A DNA stretch of 64,000 bases from a virus. Below the pieces are notes generated by a model, which saw only the letters and a list, made by a program, of their open reading frames with translations, was not told the origin of the DNA and made no database searches. The translations under genes and the position numbers were made by a program. Shown one piece after another: positions 8,919 to 17,297 of the stretch. Location: IMG/VR virus record IMGVR_UViG_3300023174_004605, positions 1 through 64,000 of that record; one strand, given 5' to 3'. Position 1 is the first letter of the stretch, and each line of letters opens with the position of its first letter.

Positions 8919-9535
8919 CCAAAAATATTTTGGTAATAGGAGCCACAGGTGGCATTGGATCATCTTGTTGTAAATTGTTGGAACAAAATCCTCAATACAA
9001 AACATGCTCTTGGAGTTCTAATGATTTAGATCTGAACCATCCTGACAGGATTTTTGAAACTGACTTGACTTCTTATGATCTGGTAATTAATTGTGCAGCA
9101 CATAATCAAGGCACCTATCTGGGATTTTTGAAAAATTCATGGCAAAATCAACTTAGTCAAATAATGGTAAATTATGTGTCAAATTTGTTTTTGCTCAAGC
9201 ACTATGCTAATTCAAGATCCAGTGGTCAATATGTTTGGTGTAGTACCGATCTTACTTCGGGCGTCACTCCCTACAAAAGTGTTTATTTGAGCACCAAGGT
9301 AGGCAGTCAGTTTGCTATAGATCTTATTAGACAAGAGGCCAGTCATATTTCTATACTAGAAGTGCAATTCAAATCAGTTCGCACAAATTTGAGATATCGC
9401 AACTTTGAAGGAACTCTTACCAAAGAACAGGTAGAAAAAACCTATAATGGAATTGAACCGTTGACTGCTGACTATGTATCTACTAAAATTATACAGGCGA
9501 TTGATAATAACTTAGAAAAGGTACTTATAGAATGA
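8915..9535 (+). CDS. Short-chain dehydrogenase/reductase
   Basis: A 206-residue SDR protein with GTG start overlapping the upstream stop. The N-terminus ILVIGATGGIGSSCC is the NAD(P)-binding glycine motif, VINCAAHNQG corresponds to the NNAG region, and YLSTK is the YxxxK catalytic pair. It is shorter than average SDRs (about 250), with a reduced C-terminus. Next to galE and a glycosyltransferase it probably acts on a nucleotide sugar. Confidence 0.75.
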   Translation: MTKNILVIGATGGIGSSCCKLLEQNPQYKTCSWSSNDLDLNHPDRIFETDLTSYDLVINCAAHNQGTYLGFLKNSWQNQLSQIMVNYVSNLFLLKHYANSRSSGQYVWCSTDLTSGVTPYKSVYLSTKVGSQFAIDLIRQEASHISILEVQFKSVRTNLRYRNFEGTLTKEQVEKTYNGIEPLTADYVSTKIIQAIDNNLEKVLIE

Positions 9536-10482
9536 GAGTGGTTGTTACCGGCGGTGCCGGATACATTGGTGGTCAGACTGTTTTACAACTGTTGGATGCT
9601 GGTCACAGCGTGTTTGCCATTGATCGCAATCTAGAGCCCAATCCTTTGTTTGATTGCGGTGCCAAGTGGTTGGTGGCGGATTTCGCCGGCGAAGTGGCCT
9701 TGGATGCTATACGAACATTCCAGCCGGATGCCATTATACACTGCGCTGGCACCAGTCTTGTGGGTCCCAGCATGACCGATCCTGACGACTATTACAACAA
9801 TAACTTTGTGAGGACCAAGATCCTGTGTGACTTCTTGGTCAAGCAAAATATCAAGACCAGACTGATTTTTAGTTCAAGTGCTGCTACCTATGGCAATCCT
9901 ATAATGACTCCTTGCCAAGAAGTAGATCCTGCAGAACCCATCAGTCCCTATGGCGAAAGCAAGCTCATGATCGAGTGGATGCTACGAGCCTATCAGCGTG
10001 CTTATGGCCTGGATTATGTGGCCTTCCGCTACTTCAATGCCTGCGGTGCAGACAGCCAGGCCCGACACGGACAACGTCCTGGTGCTACCCATATCATTGC
10101 TAGAGTGCTAGAAGCCTTGCGTGATAACTCGGGAGAGTTTGTACTCAATGGCACAGACTTTGAAACCGAAGATGGCACCTGCATCAGAGATTACATACAC
10201 GTAGAAGACCTGGCCGCAGCACACATACTGGCCACAGACTCTCGAATACTCGGCGGTGTATATAATCTTGGAACCAACACAGGCTACAGTAATCTACAGA
10301 TAATACATGGTGCTATTGGTGTGACCAAACGAGATTTGAGCTACATTACCGGACCAAAAAGAGAAGGGGATCCTGCCAGGCTTACTGCTGATGCCAGCAA
10401 GTTTATGACAACAAGTAGTTGGAAACCCAAGTATGGACTTGAAGATATCATACGTCACGCCTGGGCATGGTATACCAGATGA
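9532..10482 (+). CDS. galE: UDP-glucose 4-epimerase family protein
   Basis: A 316-residue extended SDR that interconverts UDP-glucose and UDP-galactose or the N-acetyl forms. Features: VVVTGGAGYIGGQT (NAD motif), FSSSAATYG, YGESK (catalytic YxxxK), FRYFNACGAD, and CIRDYIHVEDLAAAH, all diagnostic of GalE. It overlaps the SDR upstream and the mini-DegT downstream by four bases each, so the three are translated together. Confidence 0.88.
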   Translation: MRVVVTGGAGYIGGQTVLQLLDAGHSVFAIDRNLEPNPLFDCGAKWLVADFAGEVALDAIRTFQPDAIIHCAGTSLVGPSMTDPDDYYNNNFVRTKILCDFLVKQNIKTRLIFSSSAATYGNPIMTPCQEVDPAEPISPYGESKLMIEWMLRAYQRAYGLDYVAFRYFNACGADSQARHGQRPGATHIIARVLEALRDNSGEFVLNGTDFETEDGTCIRDYIHVEDLAAAHILATDSRILGGVYNLGTNTGYSNLQIIHGAIGVTKRDLSYITGPKREGDPARLTADASKFMTTSSWKPKYGLEDIIRHAWAWYTR

Positions 10483-11066
10483 GTTTCAAAGCACTTTTTG
10501 ACTTTGAGGCCGCATTGGCTGACTACACTGGAGCACCCTATGTGGTCCTTACAGATGGTTGCACTCATGCTCTTGAACTGTGTTTTAGATATGATGCTGT
10601 GCGTCAAACCAGCTTTACTGCTTACACCTATTTGAGTGTTCCCATGCTTATGCATCACTTGAGCATCAAGTTTGAATTCACCGACGAGACCTGGACAGGT
10701 GAATATCAGTTTGGCGATACTAGAATCTGGGATAGTGCCCGTAGATTACAACCCGGTATGTATAGACCAGGACAGTTCCAATGTTTGAGTTTTGGATGGA
10801 CCAAACCTTTGCAATTGGGCAAGGTCGGTGCTGTACTAACTGATGATGTCAACGCATACAGACATTTCAGTCGTCAACGGTCAGATGGACGTGATCTGAA
10901 TATTCCTTGGCAGGATGAAAAGGAATTGATCATTGGCTACCATTACTGTCCAACTTTGGAAAGTTGTGAATGTGGTCTTGAATTATTGCCCACCGTCACC
11001 CCCCAAAGCCAAGATGCGGTGTATCCAGACTTGAGAAAAATTCCATTTGATCTTGCAAAAATCTAA
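10479..11066 (+). CDS. Miniature DegT/DnrJ/EryC1-like aminotransferase-fold protein
   Basis: At 195 residues it is about half the usual ~370 of sugar aminotransferases. Kept landmarks are VVLTDGCTHALELC (phosphate-binding TxG/S..AL region) and SFGWTKPLQLGKVGAVLTDD, which matches the PLP-lysine segment with the Lys present. Much of the small C-terminal domain and the central Asp region are missing or shrunken. ATG 10479 overlaps the galE stop. It may be a reduced but active enzyme or a non-catalytic relic; the frame itself is intact. Confidence 0.65.
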   Translation: MSFKALFDFEAALADYTGAPYVVLTDGCTHALELCFRYDAVRQTSFTAYTYLSVPMLMHHLSIKFEFTDETWTGEYQFGDTRIWDSARRLQPGMYRPGQFQCLSFGWTKPLQLGKVGAVLTDDVNAYRHFSRQRSDGRDLNIPWQDEKELIIGYHYCPTLESCECGLELLPTVTPQSQDAVYPDLRKIPFDLAKI

Positions 11067-11080
11067 ATAACCTGTATAAT
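11053..11080 (+). promoter_or_regulatory. Composite sigma70-like and late-type promoter before folE
   Basis: TTGCAA (11053-11058), 16-nt spacer, TATAAT (11075-11080). TCTAAATAA (11062-11070) lies in the spacer and contains the upstream stop codon. The block is nearly the same as the clamp promoter at 1747-1775, including the CCTG before the -10 box. Confidence 0.65.
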
Positions 11081-11091
11081 TAAAGGAAAAT

Positions 11092-11925
11092 ATGACAACA
11101 TTTACTAGTGAAGATCTTAAAAACGCAATGAAAAATATAATCCCAGCAGTAGAAGTAGCGGATCACGCACAGTTGGTTCGTGAAGCACCGTATCACCCTG
11201 GCTATGAAGATGCTGTAGTAGACCCAGAATACGGAAGGCCCCTGAGCCAGGTTATCCGTGACAGCATGCGAGCATCGGGCAAACGTTTCTGGGCTGGAGA
11301 CAATATCAGTGAGTTTATTGAAACAGAACAAGAACGTGAGCAGTTGATCACGGAAGCCACTCAAGCATTTGAAAAAGTTTTAGATACATTATTAATTGAT
11401 AGAGAAACAGATCCTAATAGTAAAGGCACAGCACGCCGTCTTGCAAAAATGTATTTTAACGAGATCATGGCAGGTAGATATGAACCAAGACCCGACGCCA
11501 CTGCTTTTCCCAACGACTCGGAGGACAGATATGAAGGCATGCTTGTTGTTCGTAGCGAATTGCGTAGTATGTGCAGTCACCATCATCAGCCTGTATCTGG
11601 CGTTGCTTACATTGGTATCATTGCTGCCCAAAAACTTATTGGTTTATCTAAGTACACTAGGATTGCTCAGTGGTGTGCTCGTCGCGGTACTTTGCAAGAA
11701 GAACTAGCCAACGACATCGCCAGAGAGATTGCTAGAGCCACGGATTCAGAAAACATCGGGGTGTATATACAGGCCACACATGGTTGCTGTGAGAATCGAG
11801 GCATCATGGCACACAGTAGTTTGACCCAGACCACGGTGCTTAAAGGTGCGTTCCGTACTGATCCAGCAACTAAAAAAGAGTTCATGGACAATATCAAACT
11901 GCAACAAGAGTTTGCACCACGATGA
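11092..11925 (+). CDS. folE: GTP cyclohydrolase I
   Basis: Converts GTP to dihydroneopterin triphosphate, the first step to folate and to 7-deazaguanines. The 277-residue protein carries MCSHHHQP near residue 160 (zinc Cys and active-site His), GLSKYTRIAQWCARR, and GCCENRGI near residue 230 with the second zinc Cys. It is longer than E. coli FolE (222) through an N-terminal extension. Preceded by AAAGGAAAA and its own promoter. Together with queD and queE it supplies the precursor for DpdA. Confidence 0.95.
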   Translation: MTTFTSEDLKNAMKNIIPAVEVADHAQLVREAPYHPGYEDAVVDPEYGRPLSQVIRDSMRASGKRFWAGDNISEFIETEQEREQLITEATQAFEKVLDTLLIDRETDPNSKGTARRLAKMYFNEIMAGRYEPRPDATAFPNDSEDRYEGMLVVRSELRSMCSHHHQPVSGVAYIGIIAAQKLIGLSKYTRIAQWCARRGTLQEELANDIAREIARATDSENIGVYIQATHGCCENRGIMAHSSLTQTTVLKGAFRTDPATKKEFMDNIKLQQEFAPR

Positions 11926-12350
11926 TCCAGCCACTCCGTGATGATCTCATGGTGCAACAGCAGTTGCCTGATGGTTTCAACTATACTCACGGCGCCTGGC
12001 AACATATGACTGCCGTGATCATGTTGAACCAGACTGGCCGCAAGCCTGTCAAAAACGTAGCACCGGTATTTTGGAGCAAATGGCGTGGACCCCGAGCGTT
12101 CTATGGTGCCACTGAAAAAGAAGTCAAAGATGTGATCTGGAGCCTGGGCATGGTTAATGTGCGTTATGAACGATTACGAAGAATGACCTTGGACTTTGCT
12201 ACCTGGGATGGGGTGGATGCCACCAAGTTACATGGCATTGGAAAATACGGTTCGGACAGCTACGAAATCTTCTTCAAACAGAATTATACCGTAGAACCCA
12301 CAGACAAAGAGCTGATTCGCTATTTAGAACAAGAAGTTAGTGTGTACTAA
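11922..12350 (+). CDS. HhH-GPD DNA glycosylase, MBD4 catalytic-domain type
   Basis: A 142-residue protein matching the glycosylase domain of MBD4, which removes T or U from mismatches with G. AVIMLNQTGRK corresponds to MBD4 ATIFLNRTSGK; KLHGIGKYGSDSYEIFF matches its helix-hairpin-helix ELHGIGKYGNDSYRIFC; PTDKELIRYL supplies the catalytic Asp (PEDHKLNKY in MBD4). No iron-sulfur cysteines are present, as in MBD4. It overlaps folE by four bases. Removing uracil, thymine or a modified base from phage or host DNA are all possible; the substrate is inferred only from family. Confidence 0.8.
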   Translation: MIQPLRDDLMVQQQLPDGFNYTHGAWQHMTAVIMLNQTGRKPVKNVAPVFWSKWRGPRAFYGATEKEVKDVIWSLGMVNVRYERLRRMTLDFATWDGVDATKLHGIGKYGSDSYEIFFKQNYTVEPTDKELIRYLEQEVSVY

Positions 12351-12356
12351 CCTAGT

Positions 12357-12386
12357 TTGACATAAAAATACTCGTGGTATTATAAT
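12357..12386 (+). promoter_or_regulatory. Sigma70-type promoter for the lipoprotein gene
   Basis: TTGACA (12357-12362) and TATAAT (12381-12386), with an 18-nt spacer, located between the glycosylase stop and the lipoprotein start at 12420. Confidence 0.75.
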
Positions 12387-12419
12387 AGTTATATTATTAA
12401 TTACTCTCATGGGTGCTAT

Positions 12420-14861
12420 ATGCGTCGTAAACTGCTCTGGACAGCTCTTTTTGGTACAGTCGTAGTCATCACCGGTTGCGGTGGTGGCGGAGGCGGAGGT
12501 GGCGGAGGCGGTGGATATAATAGTCCATACAATAGCCCTAATCCTTATCTAAGAACTGAAGTTCCCTACAGCACACCGGTACGACAAGCCGTGGTTGATC
12601 CTTTGGTCAATGTCAACGATACTGGGTGGAAATGGGCAGTAGCCGATACCTTTGCCGCAGATGTGTCCGGCACAGGCAATCAAGACGTGCTGATAGCAGG
12701 ACGCATGACACAACCCACCGGCTCTGCCGATTGGGGCAACTTTCGACTCAGTATGTTTAGCTGGCAGAATGGCCGACTTGTAGACCGAACAGCTCAGTGG
12801 TTTCCTAATGACACAAACGTCATCATAGGCACCGAACCCGCTGTAAAATTTGCAGACTTTTTCAAGACAGGTCGCAACGACCTGTTTGTTGCTCCAGGCA
12901 CTGATACTACTATATATGGGCCTACTTATTTTTTCCGTAACACCGGCTCTAGTTTTGAACGTCAAACCTTGACTACAGCAAACATCTGGGCACACGATTC
13001 CGCGGTGGGTGACCTAGACGGTGACGGCTACAAAGACATTGCCATGGTTGGATATGGTGCCAACAGCATGACGTTTGCTATCAACAATCGAGTCAGCAGT
13101 TTCAATGTCTACTCCAGCAACAATGGTGGCGGCAGCGTGGCCATTGGCGACTTCATGCAAAACGGCCGTGGACAAATTATCGTCACAGATCAAAACAGAT
13201 CTGGCAACACTTCTCAAACCAATCTATATTCTTGGACCATTAATGCCAGCAACAATCTGGAATTTACCAAAATAAACACCTTGCCAACTCCTAGATTTGA
13301 ACTGCCCAAGTGGGCCGGATATGACTTTGGTGGCAATCACACTGTGAGATCTGTGGCCTATGACTTTAACAATGATAATGTTCCAGACGCTATCTTGTTC
13401 AGCAGACCGGCCAATTGGCAAAAATATCCCAACTACAGTGAAATACAGTTCTTGAAAAACAACGGTGGTGGCAACTTCGCTGATGTCACTGACACCACCT
13501 TGATCGGTTACAACAATCAGACAGCAGTGACTTACAATCCTAAGTTCCTGGATCTCAACGGTGACGGCTTGGAAGATATCTTGGTCAGTGGATCTGATTT
13601 TTCGGGCAAAAATACCAGCAATCAATTCTTGCTCAAAAGCCGAGACGGCAAGTATGTGGCTGCATACCAAAATATACTCACAGACTTCATGAACCAGGCC
13701 ACTGGACTACAAGGTGGCGACAATGGAGGCAATACAGTCAACGTTGTTAAGGGACCTGGAGGCAAACTATATTTGGTTACTGCTGTAAGCTTCATGAATG
13801 GTACAGACCGCCAATTAGCTCTATATATGAGTGAGATAGGCTCTCAAAGTACCACTACCGCACAAAACGCAGTAAACCTTATCCTGCAAAAGTGGCCTTA
13901 CATGACCGTGCCACAGGCCAATGCGGCTCTGGCACAGACTGCGGCTACATATTTCAACGGCGTGGCCATAATCAACGAAGAAGACATATTTAAACCCGTG
14001 GGCAGTTTGAGTTTGAGCACCATGGGTGGTTTCAAACCAATCTCGGGTTATTTGGCCGGTGTGAATCTCGGAGATGGAAATGTGGTGGCCTTGGACCAGT
14101 TGGGTCGCGGTTACAATCTTAATCTAGCTTCGATGAACGTAAACCGACTCAATGCATTTGGTTACAATACCGAACACAACGATCAATATGAGATGACCAG
14201 TCATGCAGAATACCTGGTCAACGGCGCACTGACCACGGTCAACGGCATGCGTGTGGGCACCGATTGGGCTGGCAGAGATAACGTAGGCATGGGCTTGAAC
14301 CGACCCACACAATACACCGTGGGAGTGCCAGGATGGTATAGAAAAGGTGCCTGGAGTCTGGGCACACAATATACCTATTTGAACACCAATCCTTGGATAG
14401 CGTTTGGTGGTGCCTGGGGTGAAGTAACCGGTTCTGGCATCATGGACAATGTAGTCTCATATCGCAATCGTGGATTCTTGGCACAGGCCAGTGCCATGTA
14501 TGTGAGCACCAACATTAATCCTGGGCTCATAACCCGAGTCAACAACATGTGGGGTACCTGGGCCGAAACTGGATATAGATTCGGCAATGTCAAACGCGAG
14601 GGAGATCTGGGTATTTTTGCCGGCATTAAACCTGTGGTTGTATCTGGATCGGTTGAAGCACGCATACCCACAGCCGTTGACATGTCAGGTAATGTAGTAT
14701 ATACTAACAAGAAGTTGATGGTGCAAAACCAAACCACTGGTTACGTTCGGGCACTATATACCAATCAATTGGACCGACGAACTCAGTTGAGACTGAGTGC
14801 TGTAAGTACTACCGCAGGACAGTATCGGGCCATGACTGAATTAAGATTTTGGGTTGATTAA
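12420..14861 (+). CDS. Large FG-GAP/VCBS-type lipoprotein
   Basis: An 813-residue protein with a lipoprotein signal: basic MRRK, hydrophobic core, lipobox ITGC with Cys20, then 12 consecutive glycines and an N/P/S-rich linker. Calcium-loop repeats typical of FG-GAP/VCBS propellers occur near residues 197 (DLDGDGYKD), 314 (DFNNDNVPD) and 377 (DLNGDGLED). The last ~200 residues alternate aromatic strands and look beta-barrel-like, ending LRFWVD. It should be exported and anchored in the host outer envelope, or incorporated in the virion. It has a dedicated promoter. Roles in adhesion or superinfection exclusion are guesses. Confidence 0.75.
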   Translation: MRRKLLWTALFGTVVVITGCGGGGGGGGGGGGYNSPYNSPNPYLRTEVPYSTPVRQAVVDPLVNVNDTGWKWAVADTFAADVSGTGNQDVLIAGRMTQPTGSADWGNFRLSMFSWQNGRLVDRTAQWFPNDTNVIIGTEPAVKFADFFKTGRNDLFVAPGTDTTIYGPTYFFRNTGSSFERQTLTTANIWAHDSAVGDLDGDGYKDIAMVGYGANSMTFAINNRVSSFNVYSSNNGGGSVAIGDFMQNGRGQIIVTDQNRSGNTSQTNLYSWTINASNNLEFTKINTLPTPRFELPKWAGYDFGGNHTVRSVAYDFNNDNVPDAILFSRPANWQKYPNYSEIQFLKNNGGGNFADVTDTTLIGYNNQTAVTYNPKFLDLNGDGLEDILVSGSDFSGKNTSNQFLLKSRDGKYVAAYQNILTDFMNQATGLQGGDNGGNTVNVVKGPGGKLYLVTAVSFMNGTDRQLALYMSEIGSQSTTTAQNAVNLILQKWPYMTVPQANAALAQTAATYFNGVAIINEEDIFKPVGSLSLSTMGGFKPISGYLAGVNLGDGNVVALDQLGRGYNLNLASMNVNRLNAFGYNTEHNDQYEMTSHAEYLVNGALTTVNGMRVGTDWAGRDNVGMGLNRPTQYTVGVPGWYRKGAWSLGTQYTYLNTNPWIAFGGAWGEVTGSGIMDNVVSYRNRGFLAQASAMYVSTNINPGLITRVNNMWGTWAETGYRFGNVKREGDLGIFAGIKPVVVSGSVEARIPTAVDMSGNVVYTNKKLMVQNQTTGYVRALYTNQLDRRTQLRLSAVSTTAGQYRAMTELRFWVD

Positions 14862-15233
14862 ATGAAACTAAAACAAGCACAAGACGCTGGCATAGCACCC
14901 TGGGACAATCAAATAGATGAAAAGACCACAACTGTGGTGTATCTCGACCGATATCCATGCACACCCGGTCATCGATTGTATGTGCCCAAAGACGACGACA
15001 ACGCCAACTGGATAGTCAGGGCCTTTGAAGATGCATTAGCCGATGGCATGCACATGGTTGTACAAGGTGAATGTGATGCTTTCAACATCGGCTACAACTC
15101 AGGACAAGCCGCTGGTCAAACTGTGATGTATCCACACATACATCTTATTCCACGCAGGACCGGAGATGTGGAAGATCCAGTGGGTGGTGTGCGTAACACA
15201 ATACCTGGCAAAGGTAATTACAGAAAATGGTAA
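14862..15233 (+). CDS. HIT-family nucleotide-binding protein
   Basis: The 123-residue product contains YPHIHLIPRRTGD near residue 90, the HIT motif (HxHxHxx) with the first His replaced by Tyr but the central, nucleophilic His kept. RYPCTPGHRLYVPK matches the upstream substrate strand (…P.SpGH.Lv.PK). HIT proteins hydrolyse nucleoside phosphoramidates or dinucleotides. It starts directly after the lipoprotein stop. Confidence 0.75.
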   Translation: MKLKQAQDAGIAPWDNQIDEKTTTVVYLDRYPCTPGHRLYVPKDDDNANWIVRAFEDALADGMHMVVQGECDAFNIGYNSGQAAGQTVMYPHIHLIPRRTGDVEDPVGGVRNTIPGKGNYRKW

Positions 15234-15406
15234 AATACATCAGCGAATTTGATCAGTGGTTAACACGGTATAAACAACAGCACCCCGACACCGAACAACA
15301 GCAGAGAGAAGGTCGCGCTAGACTTTGGGACAAACCCTCAAAAGAAATAGATCGACCTGGCGCAAACATAACTAATAAACAATCAGGATACGTTTACTAC
15401 GATTGA
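15227..15406 (+). CDS. DUF3460-like small protein (59 aa)
   Basis: ATG 15227 overlaps the HIT gene by 7 nt. The product contains FDQWLTRYKQQHPDTE, QREGRARLWDK and a YVYYD end. This is the pattern of DUF3460, a roughly 60-residue family I know mainly from Betaproteobacteria (…EFTQFL..LK...PE.E..QREGRALLWDK…YVYQ). It is useful evidence for the host lineage. Its function is not known. Confidence 0.7.
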   Translation: MVKYISEFDQWLTRYKQQHPDTEQQQREGRARLWDKPSKEIDRPGANITNKQSGYVYYD

Positions 15407-15414
15407 GGACACAC

Positions 15415-15624
15415 ATGAGTCAACAAAGAAAATTCCAACTCCAATTAAAAAATGATCAGATCATTGAACTAGAATTCACCAGCATTGAGGTAGCTAACAA
15501 TCAACTTTGGCAGATGTTTGCTACTACACAAGCTCTTGATACTGTGCAACAACTCATTGACATGTCAGATACCACTCAAACCAAATCTGCTAGAAAAATA
15601 CCGCCAAAGAAAAATACCAAATGA
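15415..15624 (+). CDS. Small unknown protein (69 aa)
   Basis: Start at ATG 15415 chosen for the GAGGA site eight bases upstream. The N-terminal half is a beta pair (FQLQLKNDQIIELEF), followed by a helix and a basic, lysine-rich tail. It overlaps the next gene by four bases. Not recognised. Confidence 0.5.
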   Translation: MSQQRKFQLQLKNDQIIELEFTSIEVANNQLWQMFATTQALDTVQQLIDMSDTTQTKSARKIPPKKNTK

Positions 15625-15806
15625 TTTTTCTAACTGCTCTCATGTGTGCGTTGTTAACCTATCAAGTTACCATGCCGGCGATTGACAATGCCAAATATAC
15701 TTTCACGGTACATAAAGATCAGATAGTTAGAATGAACACTCAAAACGGCACATTTGAACGTTGTAACGAACATCTCAAATGTGAGCCAGTCAAGCAAGAT
15801 AAGTAA
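15621..15806 (+). CDS. Small secreted or membrane-anchored protein (61 aa)
   Basis: An N-terminal hydrophobic stretch (MIFLTALMCALLTYQV) could be a signal or an anchor; the remainder is polar with two Cys (ERCNEHLKCEP), which could form a disulfide in the periplasm. Function is unknown. Confidence 0.5.
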   Translation: MIFLTALMCALLTYQVTMPAIDNAKYTFTVHKDQIVRMNTQNGTFERCNEHLKCEPVKQDK

Positions 15807-15838
15807 CAACTCAGCGGTCTTCTTCGGCGTCATCCCGC

Positions 15839-15867
15839 TTTACAAACTCTGCCGCCTATGCTAAACT
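15839..15867 (+). promoter_or_regulatory. Probable sigma70-type promoter for queD
   Basis: TTTACA (15839-15844), 17-nt spacer, TAAACT (15862-15867). An AGGAG ribosome site follows 8-10 nt before ATG 15886. Confidence 0.5.
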
Positions 15868-15885
15868 TAACATAGGAGATTTAAC

Positions 15886-16410
15886 ATGGCAACTTACGTA
15901 TCAACAAAAACATACGGCACCGATCGCGGACTCAGCTGTTGCTTTCGACAATGGCGCAGCACTCACAGCCATTGCAGTTTATTGCATGGTTATTCGATTG
16001 GTATCACGTTAGTGTTTGAAAGCGAAACACTAGATGACCGTAACTGGGTCATGGACTTTGGTGGACTCAAGGCCTTCAAAGAGTGGAGCGAATATATGTT
16101 CGATCACACTCTAGTAGTGGCCGAGGATGATCCTCATCGAGGCATGTTTGAACAAATGGCTCGCATGGGCTTACAAGATCAGGGCGGGGTATGTGACTTG
16201 AGAATTGTAGAAGCAGTGGGTTGTGAGAAGTTTAGCGAACTGGCCTACAAAGAAATGGAACACATCCTACGCACATTCCAGGCCGGTCGTGAATACGGCT
16301 TACCAAACGGAAAGACGTTTTCGGCACGCTATCCTGTGGGTCAAGGTGTGCGCCTACGCAGTGCCGAAGTGTTTGAACACACCGGTAATTCGGCCATCTA
16401 TGAAGGATAA
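15886..16410 (+). CDS. queD: 6-carboxytetrahydropterin synthase (QueD) family
   Basis: A 174-residue protein for the second step from GTP to preQ0. THSHCSLLHGYS (residues 26-37) corresponds to the zinc and catalytic Cys region; NWVMDFGGLKAFKEW matches the VDFxxLK block; FDHTLVV the LDH block; VEAVGCEKFSELA and a C-terminal EVFEHTGNSA the active-site Glu. The second His of the usual HGH is Tyr here, a deviation I recall in a branch of QueD proteins in proteobacteria and phages. It is longer than E. coli QueD (120) because of an insertion before EVFEH. Its own promoter lies upstream. Confidence 0.9.
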   Translation: MATYVSTKTYGTDRGLSCCFRQWRSTHSHCSLLHGYSIGITLVFESETLDDRNWVMDFGGLKAFKEWSEYMFDHTLVVAEDDPHRGMFEQMARMGLQDQGGVCDLRIVEAVGCEKFSELAYKEMEHILRTFQAGREYGLPNGKTFSARYPVGQGVRLRSAEVFEHTGNSAIYEG

Positions 16411-16436
16411 GATTTGTTTGCCAAATAAACGGCTAC

Positions 16437-16444
16437 TATAAATA
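16437..16444 (+). promoter_or_regulatory. T4-like late promoter TATAAATA
   Basis: A perfect T4 late consensus octamer, ending seven bases before ATG 16452 with no ribosome binding site in between. A transcript would start at or very near the ATG (leaderless). Confidence 0.6.
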
Positions 16445-16451
16445 TCAGCCT

Positions 16452-17297
16452 ATGGCAAACGAATATCGAATAGCAGTTCTTTTACCTACACGTGGCAGGA
16501 CAACTGCACTAGATCGCAGTGTACAAAGTCTGGTTGAGCAGGCACATGATATTGACAGCGTACAAATCCTGCTGGGCTTTGACAATGATGATGTAGTTGG
16601 GATCAAACACTTCACAGAGCATTTACAACCTTGGTTGGATAATCATGGCGTGAACTACACTGCCATAACATTTGAACCAATTGGTTATATCCGGCTCAAT
16701 GAATATGTCAACACTTTGGCCCTCAACAGCTCAGCAGATTGGTTGGTATTTTGGAACGACGATGCGGTCATGCATACCCAAGGCTGGGATAACATAATTG
16801 CTGGACATACCGGCGAATTTAAAATATTGGCATTCCGCACACACAACGACCATCCCTACAGCATATTTCCTATAGTGCCACGTGAATGGTTGGATCTACT
16901 AGGACATCTGAGTCCACACCAAATATCAGATGCCTGGATCAGCCAACAGGCCTATTGTATGAACATACTTGAACGCATCAACGTGCATGTGGAACACGAT
17001 CGTGCCGATCTTACAGGCAATAATTTAGATGCAACCTACAAGAACCGACCCATGTTGGAAGGCAATCCTAGCAATCCAGGAGATTTCCATCATATTTCCT
17101 GGACTGCCAAACGCATGCGAGAATGTGATGTAATCAGTGACTATATGAAAAGTCGCGGCATAGATACCAGCTTTTGGGAAAATGTTAAATTACAAAAACA
17201 AGATCCCTGGGAACAGCTAAGAGCCAACGATACTAACAAACAAATGCGCCAGTTCCAGATCAGTCACGCCGATCCAAAACCACTGAACCAATTATGA
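16452..17297 (+). CDS. GT2-like glycosyltransferase
   Basis: The 281-residue product starts RIAVLLPTRGRTTALDRSVQSL, the GT-A entry of GT2 enzymes. LVFWNDDAVMH near residue 97 supplies the DxD-like NDD metal site. It opens a long overlapping run of sugar genes (16.4-25.5 kb). No Shine-Dalgarno is present, so start choice rests on the GT2 N-terminus. Confidence 0.75.
   Translation: MANEYRIAVLLPTRGRTTALDRSVQSLVEQAHDIDSVQILLGFDNDDVVGIKHFTEHLQPWLDNHGVNYTAITFEPIGYIRLNEYVNTLALNSSADWLVFWNDDAVMHTQGWDNIIAGHTGEFKILAFRTHNDHPYSIFPIVPREWLDLLGHLSPHQISDAWISQQAYCMNILERINVHVEHDRADLTGNNLDATYKNRPMLEGNPSNPGDFHHISWTAKRMRECDVISDYMKSRGIDTSFWENVKLQKQDPWEQLRANDTNKQMRQFQISHADPKPLNQL

Noticed and set aside
12480-12516. 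Glycine codon tract as phase-variable slippage site
   Set aside because: The tract is a mixed GGN run, not a homopolymer or an exact short tandem repeat, so simple slippage is unlikely to shift the frame.
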